From Thermopolyspora sp040678635 (lineage in GTDB: Bacteria; Actinomycetota; Actinomycetes; Streptosporangiales; Streptosporangiaceae), in assembly GCF_040678635.1 (NCBI RefSeq), contig NZ_JBFATZ010000002.1, positions 124,001 to 188,000 of the forward strand: a DNA stretch of 64,000 nt, given 5' to 3'. This document shows, piece after piece, positions 51,819 to 59,832 of this stretch. Numbering within the stretch: position 1 is the first letter of the stretch; every line of letters starts with the position of its first letter. Below the pieces are notes generated by a model that was given only the letters and a program-made list of their open reading frames with translations, did not search any database and had not been told where the DNA came from. The translations under genes and the position numbers were made by a program.

Positions 51819-53174
51819 ATGGAGACACGACTCCGCCCGAGGGACGCCCGGCTCACCGGGTGGGGCCGCACCGCGCCCACCCGCGCCCTCCTGGTCTCCC
51901 CGCGCGACGCCGCCGATTTGTCCGCGCTCGTCGCGGCGGCCCCGCCGCGCGGGCTGATCGCCCGGGGCCTCGGCCGTTCGTACGGCGACGCGGCGCAGAA
52001 CGCGGGCGGCGTCGTCGTGGACTGCACGGCGCTCGAGCGGCGCTGGTCGCTGGACGAGGCGGCGGGGGAGGTCACCGCGACGGCGGGCGTGAGCCTCGAC
52101 GAGCTGATGCGCGCACTCGTGCCGCGCGGCTGGTTCGTCCCCGTCAGCCCGGGGACCAGGCACGTTACGGTGGGCGGCGCGATCGCCGCCGACGTGCACG
52201 GCAAGAACCACCACGTGGACTCCTCGTTCGGCGCCCACCTGCGCTCGCTCACCCTCGTCACCGCCGACGGCCGGGCGCGGGTGCTGACGCCAGGCGACGA
52301 GCTGTTCTGGGCCACGGTGGGCGGCATGGGGCTCACCGGGCTGATCGCGGAGGCGACGTTCGGGCTCGTGCCGATCGAGACCTCCCGGATGCGCGTCGAC
52401 ATCGAGCGCACCCGCGACCTGGACCACACGCTTGAGGTGATGACCGCCACCGACCACCGCTACCGGTACACGGTGGCCTGGATCGACCTGCTCGCGACCG
52501 GGGCGCGCCTGGGCCGAGGGGTGCTCACGCGCGCAGATCACGCCCGCCGGGAGGATCTGCCGCGCGGGGGCCGCGGGCTGGACTTCGCGCCGGCCGCCTG
52601 GCTGGCGGCTCCGCCGTACGTGCCGGGCGGTCTGCTCAACCGGCTCACCGTCCGCGCCTTCAACCAGGTGTGGTACGGCAAGGCCCCGCGCCGCCGCCAC
52701 GGGCTCATCCAGCCGATCGCCCCGTTCTTCCACCCCCTCGACTTCGTCCGCGACTGGAACCGGATCTACGGGCCGCGCGGCTTCGTGCAGTACCAGTTCG
52801 CCGTGCCGTTCGGCGCGGAGGACACGTTGCGGCGCGTGGTGTCCCGGCTGTCGGCCGACGGCGTGGTGTCGTTCCTGACCGTGCTCAAGCGCTTCGGCGC
52901 GGGCACGCCGGGCCCGCTGTCGTTCCCGATGCCGGGCTGGACGCTGGCCCTGGACATCCCGGCGGGCGTCCCCGGCCTCGCCGCCCTGCTGCGCGAGCTC
53001 GACGAGTGGATCGCCGCGGCCGGCGGCCGGATCTACCTGGCCAAGGACTCCCGGATGCGGGCCGAGTTGCTCCCGGCGATGTACCCCCGCCTGAACGAAT
53101 GGCGAAATATCCGGAACAAGGTGGACCCGCACGGCCTCTTCCGCTCCGACCTCGCGAGGAGACTCGACCTGTGA
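51819..53174 (+). CDS. dprE1: Decaprenylphosphoryl-beta-D-ribose 2-oxidase DprE1
   Basis: A 451-residue FAD enzyme that, with DprE2, epimerises decaprenyl-phospho-ribose to the arabinose donor. The PCMH FAD domain shows RGLGRSYGDAAQNAGG and HVTVGGAIAADVHGKNHH (His131/His132 near the flavin). The substrate domain includes LSFPMPGWTLALDIP and the catalytic-site Lys409 in YLAKDSR, and the C-terminus NKVDPHGLFRSDLARRL is typical. At the position of M. tuberculosis Cys387 (GWNxCVD), the residue is Ala377 (GWTLALD), so covalent benzothiazinone inhibition should fail. ATG 51819 is chosen for GGGAGGAGG upstream. dprE2 overlaps its stop in GTGA. Confidence 0.92.
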   Translation: METRLRPRDARLTGWGRTAPTRALLVSPRDAADLSALVAAAPPRGLIARGLGRSYGDAAQNAGGVVVDCTALERRWSLDEAAGEVTATAGVSLDELMRALVPRGWFVPVSPGTRHVTVGGAIAADVHGKNHHVDSSFGAHLRSLTLVTADGRARVLTPGDELFWATVGGMGLTGLIAEATFGLVPIETSRMRVDIERTRDLDHTLEVMTATDHRYRYTVAWIDLLATGARLGRGVLTRADHARREDLPRGGRGLDFAPAAWLAAPPYVPGGLLNRLTVRAFNQVWYGKAPRRRHGLIQPIAPFFHPLDFVRDWNRIYGPRGFVQYQFAVPFGAEDTLRRVVSRLSADGVVSFLTVLKRFGAGTPGPLSFPMPGWTLALDIPAGVPGLAALLRELDEWIAAAGGRIYLAKDSRMRAELLPAMYPRLNEWRNIRNKVDPHGLFRSDLARRLDL

Positions 53175-53962
53175 GAAACGCCCTGGGGACCGTGGACTCG
53201 GTGCTGCTGCTCGGCGGGCGCAGCGAGATCGGCCTCGCCATCGTGGAGCGCCTGGTCCGCGCGGGCACCCGCAAGGTCGTCCTGGCGTCCCGCCCCGAAG
53301 GCGCCGACGCCGGAGCGAACCCCGCCGCCCCGAACCGACGCGAGGACGCCGTCGCACGACTGCGGAAGCTCGGCGCCGACGTACTCCCGCTCGACTTCGA
53401 CGCCACGCGGCCCGAGACCCACGGCCCGGTGATCGACGCGGCCGTGGAGTTCGCCGGAGACCTGGACGTGGTCATCGCGGCCTTCGGCGTGCTCGGCGAC
53501 CAGGCCCGTTACGAGGCGGACCCGGTCGCCGCGGCCGAGTCGATCACCGTGAACCTGGCCGGGCACGTGTCGGCCGGCCTCTTCGCCGCCCGCCGCCTGC
53601 GCGAGCAGCGGCACGGGACGCTGATCGTGCTGTCGTCGATGGCGGGCGTACGGGTGCGCCGCGCCAACTTCGTCTACGGGGCGGCGAAGGCCGGGCTCGA
53701 CGGCTTCGCCCAGGGATTGGGCGATTCGCTGCACGATTCCGGCGCCCGTGTCATGATCGTCAGGCCGGGTTTCGTGATCGGCCGGATGACCGCCCACCTA
53801 CCGACCGGGCCGATGCCCACCACCCCGGACGCCGTCGCCAAGGCGGTCGTGGAGGGCCTGCGCGAGGGCAGGCGGGTGGTCTGGGCGCCGCCCGCGCTCC
53901 GCCTCGCCTCCCTCGCCCTGCGGGCGCTCCCGCAGACCGTCTGGCGCCGCCTGAAACGGTGA
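53171..53962 (+). CDS. dprE2: Decaprenylphosphoryl-2-keto-ribose reductase DprE2
   Basis: A 263-residue short-chain dehydrogenase that reduces the DprE1 keto product to decaprenyl-phospho-arabinose using NADH. The cofactor motif is VLLLGGRSEIG, then DVVIAAFGVLGD, the Ser in IVLSSMAG, and the catalytic YGAAKAG. The C-terminus has the basic ALPQTVWRRLKR typical of the family. GTG 53171 overlaps the dprE1 stop, indicating coupled translation in the expected dprE1-dprE2 order. It is the last gene of the envelope locus on this strand. Confidence 0.92.
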   Translation: MRNALGTVDSVLLLGGRSEIGLAIVERLVRAGTRKVVLASRPEGADAGANPAAPNRREDAVARLRKLGADVLPLDFDATRPETHGPVIDAAVEFAGDLDVVIAAFGVLGDQARYEADPVAAAESITVNLAGHVSAGLFAARRLREQRHGTLIVLSSMAGVRVRRANFVYGAAKAGLDGFAQGLGDSLHDSGARVMIVRPGFVIGRMTAHLPTGPMPTTPDAVAKAVVEGLREGRRVVWAPPALRLASLALRALPQTVWRRLKR

Positions 53963-53984
53963 CGCAGCGTAATCGCCAGCCAAT

Positions 53985-53998
53985 TAGAACGTGTTCCA
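53985..53998. promoter_or_regulatory. KstR-like operator, copy 1
   Basis: TAGAACGTGTTCCA fits the published KstR consensus TNNAACNNGTTNNA exactly. It lies just after the dprE2 stop, 115 bases before the next gene. Confidence 0.55.
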
Positions 53999-54067
53999 AC
54001 CAACCGCTCCGGCGGTGTTACTTGTCAGTAGGTAAGGCCATCCGGTGATCGGCCGGATATGGCCAGT

Positions 54068-54081
54068 TAGAACACGTTGCA
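54068..54081. promoter_or_regulatory. KstR-like operator, copy 2, over the promoter of the 54113 gene
   Basis: TAGAACACGTTGCA also fits TNNAACNNGTTNNA. It overlaps the expected -35 region; TACAGT (54101-54106) is a -10 hexamer six bases before ATG 54113. Confidence 0.6.
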
Positions 54082-54112
54082 GTTTTGTCGGACGCGGTCG
54101 TACAGTCGGGCC

Positions 54113-55228
54113 ATGCGGACACGTGTCACCGAGATGTTCGGGATCGAGCTGCCGATCTTCGCGTTCAGCCACTGCCGGGACGTGGTCGCCGCGGTCAGCC
54201 GCGCGGGCGGCATGGGCGTGCTCGGCGCCCTCTACTTCACCCCCGAAGAGCTCGAAATGGAGCTCAAGTGGATCGACGAACACGTCGACGGCAAGCCGTA
54301 CGGCGTCGACGTGGTCATGCCCGCCTCGTACGCCGGAGCCGACCTCGGCGTGGACTCCCCGGCCGACCTGCTCGCCAAGCTCCAGGCGATGATCCCCGAA
54401 GGCCACCGCAAATTCGTCGAGGACCTGCTGGCCAAGCACGGCGTCCCCCCGCTGTCCAGCGACGCCGAACCCGGCCGCCTCCTGCTCGGCTGGACCGACG
54501 CCACCGGCCGCCCCCAGGTCGAGACCGCGCTCAACCACCCGATCGCCCTGCTCGCCAACGCCCTCGGCCCGCCCCCACGCGACATCGTCGAACAGGCCCA
54601 CGTCCACGGCGTCAAGGTCGCCGCCCTCGCCTCCACCCCCCGCCACGCCGTCAAACAGGTCGAGGTCGGCGTCGACGTCGTGGTCGCCCAAGGCACCGAG
54701 GCCGGCGGCCACACCGGCGAGATCTCCACGATGGTCCTCATCCCCCAGGTCGTCGACGCCGTGGACGTCCCCGTACTCGCCGCCGGAGGCATCGGCTCCG
54801 GCCGTCAGATGGCCGCCGGCATGGCCCTCGGCGCCGAGGGCGTCTGGACCGGCTCCATCTGGCTCACCGTCGAAGAGGCCGACACCCCCAACGTCGCCCG
54901 CGACCGCATCCTCGCCGCCACCTCCCGCGATACCGTCCGCTCCCGCTCCTGGACCGGCAAACCCGCCCGCCTCCTCAAGACCGCATGGACCGACGCCTGG
55001 GAATCCGCCGACTCTCCCGGCACCCTCCCCATGCCCCTGCAGTTCATGCTCGTCTCCGACGCCCTGCGCCGCATCGGCCGCAGCGAGTCCGCCGAACTCA
55101 CCACCTTCCCCGCCGGCCAGATCATCGGCACGATGAACCAGATCAAACCCGCCCGCGACGTCATCTTCGCCATGGTCGAGGAGTACATCGAAACAATGGA
55201 CCGTCTCACCCGCCTCACCGGCGACTAG
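54113..55228 (+). CDS. NAD(P)H-dependent flavin oxidoreductase (nitronate monooxygenase family)
   Basis: A 371-residue FMN-binding TIM-barrel enzyme of the 2-nitropropane dioxygenase/nitronate monooxygenase family. Motifs include GIELPIFAFSHCRDVVAAVS near the start, GVDVVVAQGTEAGGHTGEIS (the phosphate and catalytic His region), and VPVLAAGGIGSGRQMAAGMA. Several actinobacterial members, such as Rv3553, sit in cholesterol-catabolism regulons, and here two KstR-like operators precede the gene. ATG 54113 lies six bases after TACAGT, suggesting a leaderless transcript. It ends three bases before the stop of the convergent gene. The likely role is in steroid or branched-ring degradation; the substrate is unproven. 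Confidence 0.9.
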   Translation: MRTRVTEMFGIELPIFAFSHCRDVVAAVSRAGGMGVLGALYFTPEELEMELKWIDEHVDGKPYGVDVVMPASYAGADLGVDSPADLLAKLQAMIPEGHRKFVEDLLAKHGVPPLSSDAEPGRLLLGWTDATGRPQVETALNHPIALLANALGPPPRDIVEQAHVHGVKVAALASTPRHAVKQVEVGVDVVVAQGTEAGGHTGEISTMVLIPQVVDAVDVPVLAAGGIGSGRQMAAGMALGAEGVWTGSIWLTVEEADTPNVARDRILAATSRDTVRSRSWTGKPARLLKTAWTDAWESADSPGTLPMPLQFMLVSDALRRIGRSESAELTTFPAGQIIGTMNQIKPARDVIFAMVEEYIETMDRLTRLTGD

Positions 55229-55231
55229 AGC

Positions 55232-56254
55232 TCAGTCCTCGACGCCGGTCGCGATGACCCGCCGAGCGTTGTCCACCCAAACGTCGAAGATCTCCCTGCT
55301 CTCTTCGATCTTGTCTTTGTGCCGCTCCAGAAGCCGCTGCTCGTAGGCGGACCGGACCGTCTTGTAGATGCCGACGAGATTGGTCTCCGTACGGCACGTG
55401 GCGTCCGCGCCGGCCACGCGTTTCTCGTCGGCCGAGGCGGGTTCATCCGCCGCCCGCGACTGCCATCGGGGATCGTTCATCGCTGGAACAGGATGGTCGT
55501 AGCCGGTGACGCCCGACCGCTGCATGCAGGAGCGCCATGCCCCGATCGCGGCACGCACCCGGCTGTCGCCCAAGGCGCTTGAACGGGACGAGACCGCCAG
55601 GCTGCGGGGGTCGGCGGGTAGATCCCTCGTATCCTTACGAATCTCCGCGTCCCCGACCACCGCGCACCCGCCCTGCGGGACGGACCGGCCGCTCGCCGTC
55701 CGCGCCACAGAGCCCTCGTATGCTTGTCTTTCTTCAACCGTTGGTTCGTGTCGGGGCGCTGACTCGGCGGTTTCCGACCTTCCTGCCGTCTCGGCGGCGC
55801 GGGGATAGCCCGATCGTGTGGAATCCTCCGGATCCAAGTATTCGAAGAGGTCGTGTTCCCGATAATCCTCGGCACGCCATGTGCGGATCGTGTCCGGGGT
55901 CCAATCCTTGAAGCCGAGCGACCTCATGCACCGTGCGACCGCGACGTCCCGCGCCTGGTCGATGAGCCTGATGCCCTCCATGGGGGTCAGGTAAGGGTCG
56001 AGCGGCATCGGCACATGACGGGAATCCTGGATTGTCAGGATCTTGTCCAGCACCGGCTCCGCGCTGCCCGGAGGCGTATCGGAGACACGTGGCTTCGGCC
56101 CCACCGAAGGTTCCATCGTCGAGTCCGCGGTCACCACGGTCGTCGCTCCGCCTGGACCGAAGAGCTGACTCAGCGCCAGCGCGGATACGCCGACCACGGC
56201 CAAGCCGAAGGTCGCGATGACGGCGGCGGAGCGACTTGCCCGTCCGTGGTTCAT
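55232..56254 (-). CDS. Conserved exported or membrane-anchored protein of unknown function
   Basis: A 340-residue protein with one N-terminal hydrophobic helix (AAVIATFGLAVVGVSALALSQL) and no lipobox, then an outside domain. Visible features are four or so spaced cysteines (VARCMRSLGF, QGGCAVVGD, WRSCMQRSG, DATCRTETN) that may pair, and a charged helical C-terminus (YKTVRSAYEQRLLERHKDKI). I do not recognise the family. ATG 56254 has GGAGGGAC upstream, a strong site. It lies 58 bases after the end of the catabolic operon on the same strand and may be separate from it. Codon use looks slightly less GC-rich than in the neighbours. Confidence 0.75.
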   Translation of the reverse strand: MNHGRASRSAAVIATFGLAVVGVSALALSQLFGPGGATTVVTADSTMEPSVGPKPRVSDTPPGSAEPVLDKILTIQDSRHVPMPLDPYLTPMEGIRLIDQARDVAVARCMRSLGFKDWTPDTIRTWRAEDYREHDLFEYLDPEDSTRSGYPRAAETAGRSETAESAPRHEPTVEERQAYEGSVARTASGRSVPQGGCAVVGDAEIRKDTRDLPADPRSLAVSSRSSALGDSRVRAAIGAWRSCMQRSGVTGYDHPVPAMNDPRWQSRAADEPASADEKRVAGADATCRTETNLVGIYKTVRSAYEQRLLERHKDKIEESREIFDVWVDNARRVIATGVED

Positions 56255-56312
56255 GCGTCCCTCCGACCGGTCGCATCCACGGAGATTATTTACATGATCC
56301 GCGGCGCGACCG

Positions 56313-56951
56313 CTATCCCGTGCCGGTGAGCCAGGCGGTCTCGCCTTTGTGGAACGCGTCGAGTTCGGCCGGCCGGTCGTCGCCGAGCAGGTCCTGGCTC
56401 ACCGTGACGCCGCGCGTCGACTGGATCCAGGTGAGGAATCGGTAGGACGGGCGAAACCCGGCGATTTGGGCCGCGTCCACCGGGAGCGCCTCGCCCGCGT
56501 GGACGGGGCGTAGCTCGTCGCGCTCCATCAGGAGCTCGAAGCTCAGCAGTTTCCACCGTCCTTCGTCCCGGACGGCACGGGAGAAGAACCGGCAGTAGGC
56601 GTGGAAGTCGACCTCCACTCCCTTCACCGTGGTCCGGTTGAAGATCTTCGCCGGGCTCTCGACGGTCGCCCGGTCGCCCTCGACGCGCGCGTAGGCGGGG
56701 AAGACCCAGTGCTTGCTGTTCCCGGTTCGCTCCATCCACTTCTTCGTCGCCTCGACGTAGGCCTCGCCGCCGCGTCCCTCGTACCACGTGGTCCGGACGT
56801 AGGCGTCGTCGTGGAAGCAGTCGCGCATCACGTCGAACAGTCGCTGGTCGCGGGCGAAGCGTTCCCGCCTCACCAGGTCGAAGAGCTCCTCGCGGTCCAG
56901 GAGGGCCGCCAGTCGCTCGCTGTTGTCCTCGCTGTGGTCAAGGTTCACCAT
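56313..56951 (-). CDS. NTF2/SnoaL-like protein, last gene of the catabolic operon
   Basis: A 212-residue protein with a cystatin-like NTF2 fold. The N-terminal helices carry LAALLDREELFDLVRRERFA and RDQRLFDVMRDCFHDDAYVRT, a pattern shared with SnoaL-like isomerases or hydratases and small subunits of ring dioxygenases. A segment VVEVDFHAYCRFFSRAVRDE-like (positions about 117-137) and WKLLSFELLMERDEL follow. ATG 56951 has AAGGA upstream. It begins 13 bases after the aldehyde dehydrogenase stop. No large oxygenase subunit is present, so an isomerase or dehydratase role is more likely than a dioxygenase subunit. Confidence 0.78.
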   Translation of the reverse strand: MVNLDHSEDNSERLAALLDREELFDLVRRERFARDQRLFDVMRDCFHDDAYVRTTWYEGRGGEAYVEATKKWMERTGNSKHWVFPAYARVEGDRATVESPAKIFNRTTVKGVEVDFHAYCRFFSRAVRDEGRWKLLSFELLMERDELRPVHAGEALPVDAAQIAGFRPSYRFLTWIQSTRGVTVSQDLLGDDRPAELDAFHKGETAWLTGTG

Positions 56952-56964
56952 GGCGTCCTTTTGT

Positions 56965-58392
56965 TCACTGCGGATAGCCGAGCACGGCCTTGACTTCGAG
57001 GTACTCCTCGAAGCCGAACCGTCCGAATTCCCGGCCGTTGCCGGACTGCTTGTAGCCGCCGAACGGCAGGCTGCGGTCGAACGGAGCGCCGTTGAGGTAG
57101 ACGCGGCCCGCGCGGATGCGGTTGGCGATTCTGCGGGCGTGGTCGGGGTCCTTCGACTGCACGAAGCCCGCCAGTCCGTACGGCGTGTCGTTGGCGATCT
57201 CGACGGCCTCGTCCTCGGTCTCGTAGTGCATGATCGAGAGCACCGGGCCGAAGATCTCCTCGCGTGCGATCCGCATCTGCGGCGTGACGTCGCCGAATAC
57301 GGTCGGGCGGACGTAGAAGCCCTTGTCGAGCCCGTCGGGGCGCCCCGGGCCGCCGACCACGAGCGTCGCGCCCTCGTCGATTCCCGACTGCACGAGCGTG
57401 GTGATCTTATCCAGCTGAGCCTGGCTCACCACGGGCCCCATCGTGGTCGCCGGATCGAACGGATCCCCGAGACGGACCTGTTCGACCGCACGTCGCGCGG
57501 CGGCGTACGCGTGGTCGCGCTGCGAGCGGTGCACGAGCATCCGCGTGGGCGACTGGCAGTTCTGGCCGCCGTTGGTGTAGCACGCGTGCACCCCGGCGAC
57601 GACCGCGGACTCCAGGTCCGCGTCGGGCAGGATGATGTTGGCCGACTTGCCGCCGAGTTCGAGGGCGACGCGCTTCACCGTGTCGGCCGCGAGCTTGGAG
57701 ACCCTGATGCCGGCGCCGGTCGAGCCGGTCAGCGAGACCATGTCGATGTCGGGGTGCGCCGCGATGGCCTCACCGACCGTGGGACCGTCGCCGTTGACGA
57801 GGTTGAACACGCCGGGCGGCAGGCCGGCGTCGTCGATGACCTCGGCGAGCACCATGGCGCTGAGCGGCGCGATCTCGCTTGGCTTGAGCACCACGGTGCA
57901 TCCGGTGGCGAGGGCCGGGGCCACCTTCGACGCGACCTGGTTCAGCGGCCAGTTCCACGGTGTGATGAGACCGCAGACGCCGATCGGCTCGCGCCGTACG
58001 ATCCCGGCGCCCATCGTCTCCTCGAAGCGGTAGTCCGCGAGCACGCGGGCCGCCTCCTCGAAGTGGAACAGCGCCACCGTGGCCTGGCGTTGCGTCGAGA
58101 ACGTGATCGGCGCCCCCATCTCGCGCGTCATCGTCCGGGCGATCTCGGGCAGCCGAGCCCGGAAGCCGGAGCTGATCCGCTTGAGGTACTCCAGCCGTTG
58201 CTCCACGCTGACCTGCGAGTACGTGGCGAAGGCCGCGCGCGCCGCCGCCACCGCGCGGTCGACGTCCTCGGCCGTACCGAGGCTGATCTCCGCGAACGTC
58301 TCCTCGGTCGCGGGGTCGAGGACGCCCATCGTCCGCGGCGTGGCCGGATCGACCCACGTGCCCCCGATATAGAACTGGTGCCTGGTAAACAT
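56965..58392 (-). CDS. NAD(P)-dependent aldehyde dehydrogenase
   Basis: A 475-residue enzyme oxidising an aldehyde intermediate to an acid. Motifs are TPWNWPL (Asn147), LKPSEIAPLSAM, LTGSTGAGIRVSKLAAD, the general-base Glu245 in ELGGKS, and nucleophile Cys279 in NGGQNCQSPTR; EEIFGPVLSIM follows. All catalytic residues are present. ATG 58392 has GGAG six bases before it. An in-frame ATG at 58425 overlaps the CoA-transferase B stop in ATGA, so an eleven-residue longer, translationally coupled form (MTTLIRRLESDM...) is equally possible. It fits between the CoA-transferase and the NTF2-like gene in a single operon. Confidence 0.93.
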   Translation of the reverse strand: MFTRHQFYIGGTWVDPATPRTMGVLDPATEETFAEISLGTAEDVDRAVAAARAAFATYSQVSVEQRLEYLKRISSGFRARLPEIARTMTREMGAPITFSTQRQATVALFHFEEAARVLADYRFEETMGAGIVRREPIGVCGLITPWNWPLNQVASKVAPALATGCTVVLKPSEIAPLSAMVLAEVIDDAGLPPGVFNLVNGDGPTVGEAIAAHPDIDMVSLTGSTGAGIRVSKLAADTVKRVALELGGKSANIILPDADLESAVVAGVHACYTNGGQNCQSPTRMLVHRSQRDHAYAAARRAVEQVRLGDPFDPATTMGPVVSQAQLDKITTLVQSGIDEGATLVVGGPGRPDGLDKGFYVRPTVFGDVTPQMRIAREEIFGPVLSIMHYETEDEAVEIANDTPYGLAGFVQSKDPDHARRIANRIRAGRVYLNGAPFDRSLPFGGYKQSGNGREFGRFGFEEYLEVKAVLGYPQ

Positions 58393-58421
58393 GTCGCTCT
58401 CCAGCCTCCTGATGAGCGTGG

Positions 58422-59102
58422 TCATGGTGTCGCCACGGTGAGCGGGACGTCGAGGCGCGAGCGGAGCTCGCGGAACGAGATCCCCCACGTCTCCCGGACG
58501 AGGACCTCCCCTCCGGTGATCTCGAACGTGGCGACGTCGGTATAGACCCGGTCCACGCACCGCAGCGCGGTGAGCGGATAGGTGCATTCCTTGACGAGTT
58601 TCGGCTCGCCGGTCCTGGTGAACAGCGACATCAGCACGAAGACCTGCTTGGCGCCCACGGCGAGGTCCATCGCCCCGCCGACCGCCGGGATCGCGTCGGG
58701 CTCGCCGGTATGCCAGTTGGCGAGATCCCCCGACGCCGAGACCTGGTAGGCGCCGAGAACGCACAGATCGAGGTGGCCGCCGCGCATCATGGCGAACGAG
58801 TCGGCGTGGTGGAAGTACGCGGCACCGGGCAGCTCGGTCACCGGGAACTTGCCGGCGTTGATCAGGTCGGGGTCGATCGCGTCGCCCGTCGCCGCCGGAC
58901 CCATGCCGAGCATGCCGTTCTCGGTGTGCAGGATGACCTCCGACTCCGGGGGGAGGTGGTCGCCGACGGTCGTGGGCTGACCTATGCCGAGGTTGACGTA
59001 CGCCCCGGGGGGAATGTCGCGCGCGAGCACCCGGGCCATCTCGTCCCGTCCGAGCGGGCCGCGGTCGGTGTGCTCGACGATGCTCTCGGACACCATGCTC
59101 AT
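58422..59102 (-). CDS. CoA-transferase subunit B (3-oxoacid or 3-oxoadipate type)
   Basis: A 226-residue beta subunit of a class I CoA-transferase that moves CoA from succinyl-CoA to a 3-oxoacid. The catalytic Glu61 is in ILHTENGMLG, preceded by GAYVNLGIGQPTTV, and GGAMDLAVGAKQVFV is the conserved glycine-rich loop. Its ATG at 59102 overlaps the stop of a repetitive micro-ORF (ATGA), which itself overlaps the subunit A stop. The aldehyde dehydrogenase gene follows with a possible ATGA overlap. The pairing with a 3-oxoadipyl-CoA-type thiolase suggests the last steps of a beta-ketoadipate-like path; PcaJ versus ScoB cannot be separated by eye. Confidence 0.9.
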   Translation of the reverse strand: MSMVSESIVEHTDRGPLGRDEMARVLARDIPPGAYVNLGIGQPTTVGDHLPPESEVILHTENGMLGMGPAATGDAIDPDLINAGKFPVTELPGAAYFHHADSFAMMRGGHLDLCVLGAYQVSASGDLANWHTGEPDAIPAVGGAMDLAVGAKQVFVLMSLFTRTGEPKLVKECTYPLTALRCVDRVYTDVATFEITGGEVLVRETWGISFRELRSRLDVPLTVATP

Positions 59103-59173
59103 GACAACACCTGGCTCATGACAGTCACCTGGCTCATGGCAAAAACCTGGCTCATGGCAAAAACCTGGCTCAT
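59099..59173 (-). CDS. Repetitive 24-codon micro-ORF bridging CoA-transferase A and B
   Basis: Read leftward from ATG 59173, it encodes four six-residue units: MSQVFA, MSQVFA, MSQVTV, MSQVLS. Its ATG overlaps the subunit A stop (ATGA, 59170-59173), and its TGA overlaps the subunit B ATG (ATGA, 59099-59102). It is out of frame with both genes. No separate ribosome site is needed if translation is passed by termination-reinitiation. Whether the peptide has any role, or the element simply preserves coupling after expansion of an 18-base repeat, is unknown. Confidence 0.45.
   Translation of the reverse strand: MSQVFAMSQVFAMSQVTVMSQVLS
59104..59172 (-). repeat. 18-base tandem repeat at the CoA-transferase A/B junction
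   Basis: About four units of 17-18 bases (leftward ATGAGCCAGGTTTTTGCC and variants), the first two identical. Each unit begins with a fresh ATG and contains CCAGG. Confidence 0.92.
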
Positions 59174-59832
59174 AACGACACCTGCACGATCCGGTCGACG
59201 TAGATGCCCGGGGTGACCACGGCCTCGGGATCCAGCGCTCCCGGCTCGACGACGTGCCGCACCTGCGCGATGGTGGTCGTCGCGGCCGTCGCCATGACGG
59301 GATTGAAGTTGCGTGCCGTCTTGCGGTAGACGAGGTTGCCGAGGGTGTCGGCGGTGTGGGCGCTGATGAGCGCCACGTCGGCGGCGATGGGCAGCTCGAG
59401 GACGTACGTCCGGCCGTTGATCTCGCGGGTCTCCTTTCCCTCCGCGAGGAGGGTCCCGACCCCGGTGCGGGTGTAGAAGGCGCCGATCCCGGCTCCGGCG
59501 GCGCGCATGCGCTCGGCCAGGTTCCCCTGCGGCACGAGCTCGAGCTCGATCTTCCCGCTGCGGTACAGCTCGTCGAAGACCCAGGAGTCCGTCTGCCGGG
59601 GGAACGAGCACACGATCTTCCGCACCCGCCCGGCCGCGAGCAGCGCCGCGATCCCGGTGTCCCCGTTGCCCGCGTTGTTCGACACGACGGTGAGGTCCCG
59701 CGCGCCCTGCCGGATCAACGCGTCGATCAGCTCGAACGGCACGCCGGCCGTGCCGAAGCCGCCGACCAGCACCGTCGAGCCGTCGGCGATGCCGCTGACC
59801 GCCTCGTCGACACAGGTGCACAGCAGCGTCAT
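59170..59832 (-). CDS. CoA-transferase subunit A (3-oxoacid or 3-oxoadipate type)
   Basis: A 220-residue alpha subunit with the family glycine-rich motif STVLVGGFGTAGVPFELIDA, VVSNNAGNGDTGIAALLAAG, and ELVPQGNLAERMRAAGAGIG followed by AFYTRTGVGT. Its ATG (59832) overlaps the thiolase stop in ATGA. Its own stop overlaps the micro-ORF start. With subunit B it forms the usual two-gene CoA-transferase. The N-terminus is slightly shorter than in human SCOT-type fusions, as normal for separate bacterial subunits. Confidence 0.9.
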   Translation of the reverse strand: MTLLCTCVDEAVSGIADGSTVLVGGFGTAGVPFELIDALIRQGARDLTVVSNNAGNGDTGIAALLAAGRVRKIVCSFPRQTDSWVFDELYRSGKIELELVPQGNLAERMRAAGAGIGAFYTRTGVGTLLAEGKETREINGRTYVLELPIAADVALISAHTADTLGNLVYRKTARNFNPVMATAATTTIAQVRHVVEPGALDPEAVVTPGIYVDRIVQVSL

